Assembly: GCA_001875345.1 (NCBI GenBank)
Contig: MIZA01000006.1
Span: forward strand, 1-34,349
DNA length: 34,349 nt
DNA from: Marine Group III euryarchaeote CG-Epi1
GTDB lineage: Archaea > Thermoplasmatota > Poseidoniia > MGIII > CG-Epi1
Direction: 5' to 3'
Position numbers and translations under genes: made by a program. Of the stretch, positions 1 to 7,716 are shown piece by piece; positions within the stretch are counted from its first letter, which is position 1; every line of letters starts with the position of its first letter. The notes beneath the pieces were generated by a model. That model was given only the letters and a program-made list of their open reading frames with translations, did no database searches and had not been told where the DNA came from.

Positions 1-1
1 A

Positions 2-1081
2 TTGGATTTGGAAATATTTTCGGTTGATGTTGCTCTAAATATTACAGAACTTTCTGATGAAGAATTACACGCGTTACCAACTATGTATGTTGATGGTACG
101 CATCATGGAAACGAGGGAATGTCTGCTGAAGCATCTTTCCTTTTCTTACAGGATGTCCTACAAAGATCTGCAGCCGACCCTTCTTACTTAGAGGGTAAAA
201 GATTGGTTGTTACTCCATCTGTTAATCCTGATGGATATGTTTTAGACTGTCGAAGTAATTGGAATGGTGTCGATCTAAATCGAAATTATCCCTACATGTG
301 GGGAATGTATGGAACAAGTGATACTCCAAACTTTTGCCCAGTGTCTGGAACGTACAGAGGTGCTAGTGAAGGAAGTGAAATTGAAACTCAAGTGAATATG
401 GAATTTATGCGAAACATGAATTTATATGTTTATTTTTCAGCACATACTGGCTCAAACGACATTGTATTGCCTTGGAAAATTACGGGTGAATTTGCAGTTC
501 CAATTGCAGATTGGGAATTGTATGAATATTTCTTAAATGAATCTGCAAATGTTTCTGGCCTTACATACAGAGATCCAGGAGGTGCTGGTGAATCTATTGC
601 ATGGGGATACGGTGCTAGAGCGGCACTAAGCCTCATAGTTGAAGTTGATGATATGCAATGGTCTCCTTTAGTGTCTACAACTATTCGAGGTGCCTTGAGT
701 AATGAATTACTAATGTATGATTTAGCATGGGAAAACCTAGAACTGGTAGGAGGGCATTTACAAATTATTGATGAAACTTACAATTCAGTCACGTTACAAA
801 ATATTGGTTGGGGGGCTGCTTACAATGTAACTGCTGGAAATGAGATAGTTGAAAAGGTTGAAAGAAATCAAATAATTACAATATCTAAAAATTCTAACTT
901 CTTACAATATAATAGGCTGATTCATGAAGGTGAAGAAGCAGATTTAACTCTAATTAGCATGAATCTGACTTCAATGCAAAATCCCGAAAATGGAGACACG
1001 CCATCAATCGGTTTTATTTCGGCCAGTCTAACTTTACTAGCAATAGCAACCTCGAGGAAGAGAAATGACTATAATAATTGA
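2..1081 (+). CDS. M14-family zinc carboxypeptidase, 5'-truncated by the window edge, with C-terminal membrane/sorting segment
   Basis: HxxE zinc motif in 'DGTHHGNEG', 'NPDGY' and 'DLNRNYP' substrate motifs, third His in 'FSAHTGSN', catalytic Glu in 'LIVEVDD'; hydrophobic C-terminus followed by RKRN. Confidence 0.88.
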   Translation: MDLEIFSVDVALNITELSDEELHALPTMYVDGTHHGNEGMSAEASFLFLQDVLQRSAADPSYLEGKRLVVTPSVNPDGYVLDCRSNWNGVDLNRNYPYMWGMYGTSDTPNFCPVSGTYRGASEGSEIETQVNMEFMRNMNLYVYFSAHTGSNDIVLPWKITGEFAVPIADWELYEYFLNESANVSGLTYRDPGGAGESIAWGYGARAALSLIVEVDDMQWSPLVSTTIRGALSNELLMYDLAWENLELVGGHLQIIDETYNSVTLQNIGWGAAYNVTAGNEIVEKVERNQIITISKNSNFLQYNRLIHEGEEADLTLISMNLTSMQNPENGDTPSIGFISASLTLLAIATSRKRNDYNN

Positions 1082-1838
1082 GAATAACGAAAACATAAGA
1101 ACTATAATCTTAAACAGGCCTGAAAAATTAAATTCAGTAAATTTGAAAATGGCTACAGAATTAAATCAAGCTGTAAATAATGCAGCTAACGATAAATCTG
1201 TCCAATGCTTAGTAATTACAGGGAATGGAAGGGCTTTTTCTTCAGGTGGAGATGTTAATGAAATGGGAGAACATCTACCTAAAGCTGGTGACTTATTTTA
1301 TGACTTAACCGAGCAAATACATTCGATATTTTCTACAATCTTAAGAATGGAAAAACCTGTCATTAACTCACTGAATGGAGTTGTCGCTGGTGGATCTTTA
1401 GGATTTGCTTTAGCTGGCGATTACCGAATCGCTTCAGAATCTGCAAAAATCTTGAGTGCACATTTCAAGAGAGGTTTTGTACCTGCTGGAGGTGCTACGT
1501 ATATTCTTCCAAGATTAATTGGACTTGGAAAAACTCAAGCTCTCTTTTTTGGTGGTAAGACTCTAAACTCTGAAGAGATGCTAGAATGGGGATTAGTGCA
1601 TGAAGTTGTTAGTGATGGGGAACTCAAACAAAGAACTATGGAAATGGCGAAGGAAATTGCAGCAGGACCAAAAACGGCTCTTGCTGAAACTAAAAAACTT
1701 CTACTTGAATCTGAACGGCTATCATTAGATGAAGAACTTAGAAGAGAGCGTGAGAAGAACCGAAATAGTGGAAACAGTGGAGATGCTGTGGAAGGAATCA
1801 AAGCATTTTTAGAAAAAAGAGAACCTAAATTCGAATAA
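1065..1838 (+). CDS. Enoyl-CoA hydratase/isomerase (crotonase) family protein
   Basis: Crotonase features: 'LNRPEKLNSVN', 'GNGRAFSSGGDV', 'NGVVAGGSLGFALAGDYRIAS'. Confidence 0.92.
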   Translation: MTIIIENNENIRTIILNRPEKLNSVNLKMATELNQAVNNAANDKSVQCLVITGNGRAFSSGGDVNEMGEHLPKAGDLFYDLTEQIHSIFSTILRMEKPVINSLNGVVAGGSLGFALAGDYRIASESAKILSAHFKRGFVPAGGATYILPRLIGLGKTQALFFGGKTLNSEEMLEWGLVHEVVSDGELKQRTMEMAKEIAAGPKTALAETKKLLLESERLSLDEELRREREKNRNSGNSGDAVEGIKAFLEKREPKFE

Positions 1839-1839
1839 T

Positions 1840-2439
1840 ATGGAAATAAAAATCGCAAATACTGAACTAAAAGAAATAACTAGTATATTTTATCGAATAT
1901 TAATTCCCAGACCTATTGCTTGGGTTTCAACTATCTCCAAAGAAGGGATAGATAATTTGGCTCCGTTTTCGTTCTATGGTGGTGTAACTGCAAACCCGCC
2001 AATAGTATCGCTAGGAATAGGAAAGAGAAAAGGAAAACACAAAGATACTGCTCAGAACTTACTCGATACAAAAGAATGTGTCATTCATTTGACCAATGTT
2101 GAACTATCTGAAAAAATGGTTATGACGTCAGCTGACTTACCTCCTGAAGAGGATGAGTTTGAGATGGCTGGAATAAGTAAATTGAGATCAACAGATGTAA
2201 AACCTTCAAGAATAAAAGAAGCTCACATAGCTATGGAAGGGAAATTATATCGCCATATAGAAGTTGGAAACACACCTGGTGATATGATTTTAGTAGAAAT
2301 TGTTAGAATTCACATTGATGATTCTATCTTAGATGAGAATGGTAAACCTGATGTTTCAAAAATCGACCCTCTTGCCAGATTAGGCGGAAGAAAGTATGCT
2401 TCATTGAATGAAGCATGGGATATAATTCGTCCAAACTAG
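1840..2439 (+). CDS. Flavin reductase-like (flavoredoxin-type FMN-binding) domain protein
   Basis: 'YRILIPRPIAWVSTISKEGIDNLAPFSFYGGVTANPPIVSLGIGKR' is typical of the flavin reductase-like/flavoredoxin family. Confidence 0.88.
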   Translation: MEIKIANTELKEITSIFYRILIPRPIAWVSTISKEGIDNLAPFSFYGGVTANPPIVSLGIGKRKGKHKDTAQNLLDTKECVIHLTNVELSEKMVMTSADLPPEEDEFEMAGISKLRSTDVKPSRIKEAHIAMEGKLYRHIEVGNTPGDMILVEIVRIHIDDSILDENGKPDVSKIDPLARLGGRKYASLNEAWDIIRPN

Positions 2440-2440
2440 A

Positions 2441-2516
2441 TGGCGGGCTCGGGGGGATTTGAACCCCCGGATCTGGGTTCGAAGCCCAGCATGTTTCCAA
2501 GCTACATCACGAGCCC
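2441..2516 (-). tRNA. tRNA-Arg (anticodon TCG), CCA encoded
   Basis: Reverse complement GGGCTCGTGATGTAGCTTGGAAACATGCTGGGCTTCGAACCCAGATCCGGGGGTTCAAATCCCCCCGAGCCCGCCA folds with 7-bp acceptor, CTGGG/CCCAG anticodon stem, loop CTTCGAA, and T-arm GGGGG-TTCAAAT-CCCCC. Confidence 0.95.
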
Positions 2517-2631
2517 TAATAATTTCTAGTTGATTGGGTTGCACTTATGCTTAACGGTATTGTGATAAAATTTGTTAAACGTTTAAATTATAATAATTAT
2601 TACTATATTTTATAAATTAGTAAAAAATTTA

Positions 2632-2892
2632 TTATTTAATTACAAAAATTGAAGCAATATTCGATAGCATCCATGAGGAGGCTGCCATTAGTTGAAGCCA
2701 ATCGCCAGTAGAACTTATTCCGTAAACGAATACACTAATTATCCAACAAAGGCTAGCGAGCGTCTGTCCTATCCATTCAAAGCTCATCATTTTACTGACG
2801 CGAGTCTCTACTGGACTCGAAGATACATTCAACCTTTCTAATGATTGATTATCGTCGCCAGTTAGCATGTCAAACACTCCTGACCACAGCAA
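2632..2892 (-). CDS. Small hypothetical membrane protein (about 2 TM segments)
   Basis: 86-aa ORF overlapping the 3' end of the upstream oxidoreductase gene by 31 nt; hydrophobic segments 'TLASLCWIISVFVYGISS' and 'LQLMAASSWMLSNIASIFVI'. Confidence 0.6.
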   Translation of the reverse strand: MLWSGVFDMLTGDDNQSLERLNVSSSPVETRVSKMMSFEWIGQTLASLCWIISVFVYGISSTGDWLQLMAASSWMLSNIASIFVIK

Positions 2893-4034
2893 GATAAATC
2901 GTCAAGATACATTCCCCAACCTTTGTAAGTTTCAATAAACTCTTCAGTAGGGAGGTCGAAAGATGATGCAATCGCTTCGGCTACTATAGCAAAGCGCTGA
3001 CGATATTTGTATATGAAGCAAAAATCATGATCATCATGCCGAACTGACGGGCCACACAGGAATATTCCCGGAGTAACAGTAGATTCATCACGCTCACTAA
3101 GTAAAGGAAAACCATCTTCCCTCTTATCAAATAAATGAGAAACAAAATTATGGCTGCCTTGGAATCCGCTAGCTAATAATGGCTGTGTTTGTGATTTGAA
3201 GATTTGCCCTTCAACTGTTTTAACATTGTAAGTTCCATCGATGAGAGTTACGGAAATGATTGGGCTCTGAGGAAATAATTCTACATTATCACCAAATGCA
3301 GTATCCCTCATACGCTCATAAGAAAATGTAGATAACGAAACACTAGGGTCTGAACTATCTTCATCCCAAGGATTATCTTTATCAAAAACAACTACTTTTT
3401 TACCACTTTTAGCAAGATGGTATGCGGCATCTACTCCACTTTCATAACCTCCAATTACAATTATATTGTCGCCGTCAAAATTACTGTAGTTGGAAACTGT
3501 AGAAGTGTGACGGCATAATTCAGATCCTACAAATCCATCTAAGCGAGGATATTGGAATTCACCACCTGCCCAAATAAGATTTTTAGCCAACAAAGTACCA
3601 TCACCGCACTCAAGATTAAATGTATTTTTTTCCTTGAAAATCTTTTTTACATTAGTATTTTGAAGGATAGGGAGATCAAAATACTTAGCGATATCAAGCA
3701 AATGTGCCGCAAATTCCTTACCATTAGGATGCTCAACTTTCATGCTAAATGCAGGTGAAACACCAATAGCGATTGAATTCAAATCAAGCATTCCTATTGA
3801 ATTGCTGGGAAATGAAGGCGTAATAAATCTAGTTTCGTCGGGCCATGATGTAAAGGATGAACCAACAGAATCACGGTCTACAATTAAAAAATTTTCAACA
3901 CCTGAATGCTGAAGTGCAATGCCAACGCCGATGCCTGCCGCACCTGCTCCAACAATAATAGTATCGAATTCTTCTGAAAGATCTATCAAAGTAACATCTT
4001 CATTATCTGAACTATCCTTAGTACCGCTCGCCAT
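2862..4034 (-). CDS. NAD(P)/FAD-dependent oxidoreductase with Cys-rich C-terminus
   Basis: N-terminal 'DTIIVGAGAAGIGVGIAL' FAD Rossmann motif, second dinucleotide motif 'NIIVIGGYESGVDAAYHLAKSGKKVVVFDKD', C-terminal tail 'DDLSCCGQECLTC'. Confidence 0.88.
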   Translation of the reverse strand: MASGTKDSSDNEDVTLIDLSEEFDTIIVGAGAAGIGVGIALQHSGVENFLIVDRDSVGSSFTSWPDETRFITPSFPSNSIGMLDLNSIAIGVSPAFSMKVEHPNGKEFAAHLLDIAKYFDLPILQNTNVKKIFKEKNTFNLECGDGTLLAKNLIWAGGEFQYPRLDGFVGSELCRHTSTVSNYSNFDGDNIIVIGGYESGVDAAYHLAKSGKKVVVFDKDNPWDEDSSDPSVSLSTFSYERMRDTAFGDNVELFPQSPIISVTLIDGTYNVKTVEGQIFKSQTQPLLASGFQGSHNFVSHLFDKREDGFPLLSERDESTVTPGIFLCGPSVRHDDHDFCFIYKYRQRFAIVAEAIASSFDLPTEEFIETYKGWGMYLDDLSCCGQECLTC

Positions 4035-4086
4035 ATCCTGCCGTCTACTGGTAATATAAAAAGATTATGATTCTATTAGGATTCTA

Positions 4087-4707
4087 TTATTTTAACTCAT
4101 CAATTAACTCAGATACATTAGATACTTCAATGATTGACAAAATTTTCTTTCTTGTTTCGCTATGAATACGTAAGTTTTCAGCCATAGTCTTTACACGCTC
4201 CCTTTCAAGATTAGCAAATCCTGAAAGTTGTCTTATTGATGATTCCATATTCAAAGCAATCTCCTCCGGTGTTTCACCTTCTATTCCTGATTTAGTCATA
4301 GAACTTTCTAACCTACCTCGCTTGAACAGCTGCCATGTGGAAATATTTTTAGTGTAGGCTTCAGTGAATGAAACTTCGTCCATATCAATTCCGATTACAT
4401 CTATTTCTTTAGAATCTGAAATTTTAATCGCAGTGCTGAATGAAGGTGGAGGTAATTTGACTCCTTTGTCTCCTACTATTTTACGCAGACTTAAACCATA
4501 AATTTCATCCCAACCAGACATATCATAAGGCTCTCCGTCCCATTCCCTAGTACCATTGATTTCTTCTGGTCCCATACCTAGTGCGACTAAGTCTGGATCG
4601 AATGAATCTATTTCTGTTTCAACAATCTTGGACTCAGAAACTAAACCTTTTACAGTGGATAAAATCCGGATTTCGACGTTTCCCAGATTAATGGTTTGTG
4701 GATTCAT
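4087..4707 (-). CDS. Uncharacterised protein with possible divergent TraB/PrgY-like fold
   Basis: Remote resemblance to TraB pattern: 'DSFDPDLVALGMGPEEI' near the N-terminus and 'ERERVKTMAENLRIHSETRKKILSIIEVSNVSELIDEL' at the C-terminus. Confidence 0.5.
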   Translation of the reverse strand: MNPQTINLGNVEIRILSTVKGLVSESKIVETEIDSFDPDLVALGMGPEEINGTREWDGEPYDMSGWDEIYGLSLRKIVGDKGVKLPPPSFSTAIKISDSKEIDVIGIDMDEVSFTEAYTKNISTWQLFKRGRLESSMTKSGIEGETPEEIALNMESSIRQLSGFANLERERVKTMAENLRIHSETRKKILSIIEVSNVSELIDELK

Positions 4708-4731
4708 TATAAATTCTGAGAGAAGTGGGTA

Positions 4732-4851
4732 CTAAAAACTCAAAGGTTTGCAATTATGCCATTGAAAGCATGCTTTGCATAATATTTCTGAACACGTTTT
4801 ACAGTTACTTGTTGCTAAATTTCCACACTCTTTGCAATTACCTGCAATCAC
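4732..4851 (-). CDS. 39-aa Cys-rich zinc-finger-like microprotein (GTG start overlapping the ubiX stop)
   Basis: Hand translation of minus strand: (M)IAGNCKECGNLATSNCKTCSEILCKACFQWHNCKPLSF*; three CxxC pairs plus H/C; GTGA overlap with ubiX; not in the supplied ORF track because it is below the length cutoff. Confidence 0.65.
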   Translation of the reverse strand: MIAGNCKECGNLATSNCKTCSEILCKACFQWHNCKPLSF

Positions 4852-5414
4852 TCAGTTCCTTCCCAACGTGAAAAAATATCTGAGTCATAACCAAGTAAAT
4901 CAAGAACTCTGCCTACTATAAAATTTATATTATCATCGAGAGTTTTAGGTTTATTGTAAAATGCAGGTGAAGCGGGAACCATCAAAGCACCTGCTTTAGA
5001 TAATTTTAACATATTTTCAATGTAAATTGTGTTAAGTGGAGTTTCTCTAGGAACTAAAATTAAAGGTCGATTTTCCTTCAACATGACAAGTGCTGAACGC
5101 GTTACCAAATTATCAGAGATTCCTGCAGCTAATTTTCCTAATGTAGTGCCTGAGCAAGGAATTACTGCCATAGCCTTGGCTTTGAATGATCCTGATGATA
5201 TACTTGCAGCCAAATTTTTACTGTCATGAACTACGTCTGCTAAAGAAAGGACCTCCTTCCAACTTCTTCCATCTCCCTCATGTTTGTTAACCAAGGAAGC
5301 TGAATCACTGCATGTTAAGTGAATCTCTACATCAAATTCTTTTAGAATTTCTAAAAGGCGAATTCCGTAGGGAATTCCGGAAGCTCCAGTAATGCCCACT
5401 ACGATTCTATCCAT
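4848..5414 (-). CDS. ubiX: UbiX-family flavin prenyltransferase
   Basis: 'IVVGITGASGIPYGIRLLEIL', 'LVPRETPLNTIYIENMLKLSKAGALMVPASPAFYNKPKTLDD' are characteristic of UbiX/Pad1. Confidence 0.95.
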   Translation of the reverse strand: MDRIVVGITGASGIPYGIRLLEILKEFDVEIHLTCSDSASLVNKHEGDGRSWKEVLSLADVVHDSKNLAASISSGSFKAKAMAVIPCSGTTLGKLAAGISDNLVTRSALVMLKENRPLILVPRETPLNTIYIENMLKLSKAGALMVPASPAFYNKPKTLDDNINFIVGRVLDLLGYDSDIFSRWEGTE

Positions 5415-5436
5415 ACAGTTCCCCAGCTTGGGGATT

Positions 5437-5444
5437 CTTATAAG
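5437..5444 (-). promoter_or_regulatory. TATA-box-like element for ubiX
   Basis: 'cttataag' 23-30 nt upstream of the ubiX ATG (5414, minus strand), a spacing compatible with a near-leaderless archaeal transcript. Confidence 0.5.
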
Positions 5445-5467
5445 CTTTGGTTAACTGCCTAACGAGA

Positions 5468-5485
5468 TTAACTGACGACAGTTAA
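5468..5485. promoter_or_regulatory. Perfect inverted repeat TTAACTG-ACGA-CAGTTAA (candidate operator)
   Basis: 7-bp arms, 4-nt spacer, in the ubiX/mvk divergent intergenic region; a further TTAACTG copy at 5451-5457. Confidence 0.6.
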
Positions 5486-5486
5486 G

Positions 5487-5503
5487 CGTATAAGTACGTA
5501 TAT
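5487..5503 (+). promoter_or_regulatory. TATA-box-like element for mvk
   Basis: 'cgtataagtacgtatat' approximately 15-30 nt upstream of the mvk ATG at 5516. Confidence 0.45.
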
Positions 5504-5515
5504 TTCCATCGTATT

Positions 5516-6439
5516 ATGAAAAACCCTTTCACCGCACCTGGAAAAATTATTCTATTCGGTGAACATGCAGTAGTTTATGGCAAACCAGCAATCGCAATTC
5601 CTGTGAGTGGTATGAGAGCCAGCGCTTGGAGCGAGCCCGGTGAGGGAAAGCTAACCATAAACGCTTTAGACTTAAATGAGAAAATTGGACTAGAAAATAA
5701 GGCCAGTCAATTCAGTGTATTAGCTCAAGCATTATTGGCGAAAACTAAACAAAAGGAACCAAATTTAACAATAAATTTAACATCTAAGTTACCACAAGGT
5801 TCAGGAATGGGAAGTAGTGCAGCAACTTCAACTGCTGTGTGCAAAGCGTTATCCAATTATTTAGGAGTTGATTTGGAGCATAACCAAATCTCAGAGCTTG
5901 TTTTTGATGCTGAAAAAATTGTTCACGGAACTCCGAGTGGAATAGATAACACTGTAGTAGCTTATGAATCTCCAGTATATTTTGTCAAAGGTGAAGACCC
6001 TCTAACTTTTGACTCTGGCCGTAATTTTTACTTGGTAATTGGAGATACCGGAATTGAAGCCTCAACTAAAGAAACTGTGGGAAATGTAAGGAAGCTGTGG
6101 GAAAAAGAACCTAACTTAATGAATGGATATTTTGATGAAATTGCAAACGTCACCGAAGGTGGAAAGATGGCAATTGAAGAAGGAAATAAAGAAGCTGTAG
6201 GAGAGCTTATGAATAAGAATCACGAATTACTCAATAAAATTGGAGTGGGGCATCCTTTGCTAGAAAAACTAGTCGACCTTACTTTAGACGCTGGAGCACT
6301 AGGTGCAAAGCTAACTGGTGGGGGAGGTGGCGGAAATATGGTTGCTTTAGCAAATAACGCTGAAGAACAAGCTGAAATATGTGAAAAGATAACAGAAGCC
6401 GGATATAGGGCGTACCAGACTACGTTTGGTGAGGATTAA
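5516..6439 (+). CDS. mvk: Mevalonate kinase (GHMP kinase family)
   Basis: 'APGKIILFGEHAVVYGKPAIAIPV', 'LPQGSGMGSSAATSTAV', 'GTPSGIDNTVV', 'GAKLTGGGGGGNMVAL'. Confidence 0.95.
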   Translation: MKNPFTAPGKIILFGEHAVVYGKPAIAIPVSGMRASAWSEPGEGKLTINALDLNEKIGLENKASQFSVLAQALLAKTKQKEPNLTINLTSKLPQGSGMGSSAATSTAVCKALSNYLGVDLEHNQISELVFDAEKIVHGTPSGIDNTVVAYESPVYFVKGEDPLTFDSGRNFYLVIGDTGIEASTKETVGNVRKLWEKEPNLMNGYFDEIANVTEGGKMAIEEGNKEAVGELMNKNHELLNKIGVGHPLLEKLVDLTLDAGALGAKLTGGGGGGNMVALANNAEEQAEICEKITEAGYRAYQTTFGED

Positions 6440-7716
6440 TGAATCTAAAAGAATTTGTTGATTTACTGGAGAAAAATGGAAAACTCAAAAGAGTTACAAA
6501 AGAAGTTGATCCAGTTTATGAAGTCGCAGCCTTAATGGAAGATGCTGGAGATACTCCATTGTACTTAGAAAATGTGAAGGGGAGTGTTCTACCTTGTATT
6601 ACCAATATATGTTCTAGCAGAGAGCTAGTTGCACTGGCCCTTGAATGTGGTCCAAATGAGATTATTTCAAAAATTTCTAATGCAATTAACAACTTAAGTG
6701 AGCCTAAGACAGTCGACACAGATAGTTACAAGGAAATCGAAGCATCTCTTGACAATTTACCAATACTCACTCACCAAACAACAGACGGTGGTCCTTACAT
6801 AGCTTCAGCAATGGCAGTTGCTCATGATGAAGAACATGGAAGAAACATTTCTTTCCACAGAGCTATGAAAATTGATAGTAAGCATATGGTAATGAGAATT
6901 TTAGACAGACACCTTAAAGAATATATGGATAGAGGATTGAAAGAATTTGCTTACTGTAATGGGGTTTCGGTGCCTGTTTTACTTGGATCTGCAACTTCTT
7001 TTGAAATTGAGAGCGACGAAATGGCTGTAGCAAATGCTCTCGCAGATTCTCCTGTTATCGAAGTAGGCGGACATATGGTGCCCCAATCGGAAGTAGTTAT
7101 GATATGTGAATTTACAGGAGAGCTACACGATGAAGGCTCTTTCCTTGATTTAACAGAAACTCCTGACATTATTAGAAAAGGACCCGTAATTGAGATTAAG
7201 AAAATCTTCGTCAGAGACGATTCAATCTTTCATGCTTTATTGCCAAGTGGACCTGAACATAAAGTTCTCATGGGAATGCCTAGAGAACCAACCATATACA
7301 ACAAAGTGAATCAGGTTGTTGACTGTCATGATGTCTTTATGACACATGGTGGAGGCTCATGGTTGCATGGTGTTGTTGCCATCAATAAGAAAAACGATGA
7401 TGATGGATTGAAGGCTATTGACGCTGCATTTGCTGGGCATGAGTCAATGAAACATGTTTGGATTGTAGATTCTGATATTGATATCACGAACCCACAAGCC
7501 GTGGAATGGGCTATGGCTACAAGATTTCAAGGCGACAGAGGAATTGTTGTAAAAACTGGAGTCAAAGGATCTTCTTTGGATCCAAGTTCTAACCCAGAGA
7601 CACGTGAAACTGTAAAAGTCGGATTTGACTGTACAATACCTCTCGATAGGGATAAAGAAGATTTTACAAAACCTAAACCTGCTATGAAAGTAAAACTAGA
7701 AGATTACTTAGATTAA
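6439..7716 (+). CDS. UbiD-family decarboxylase; by context anhydromevalonate phosphate decarboxylase
   Basis: UbiD features: N-terminal 'LKEFVDLLEKNGKLKRVTKEVDPVYEVAALM', 'EFAYCNGVSVPVLLGS', 'EFTGELHDEG', 'VDSDIDITNPQAVEWAMATRFQGDR'; neighbours mvk, aconitase X and ubiX. Confidence 0.9.
   Translation: MNLKEFVDLLEKNGKLKRVTKEVDPVYEVAALMEDAGDTPLYLENVKGSVLPCITNICSSRELVALALECGPNEIISKISNAINNLSEPKTVDTDSYKEIEASLDNLPILTHQTTDGGPYIASAMAVAHDEEHGRNISFHRAMKIDSKHMVMRILDRHLKEYMDRGLKEFAYCNGVSVPVLLGSATSFEIESDEMAVANALADSPVIEVGGHMVPQSEVVMICEFTGELHDEGSFLDLTETPDIIRKGPVIEIKKIFVRDDSIFHALLPSGPEHKVLMGMPREPTIYNKVNQVVDCHDVFMTHGGGSWLHGVVAINKKNDDDGLKAIDAAFAGHESMKHVWIVDSDIDITNPQAVEWAMATRFQGDRGIVVKTGVKGSSLDPSSNPETRETVKVGFDCTIPLDRDKEDFTKPKPAMKVKLEDYLD

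Noticed and set aside
1535-1858. 107-aa minus-strand ORF
   Set aside because: Fully antisense to the crotonase gene; Ser/Phe/Leu-rich shadow ORF.
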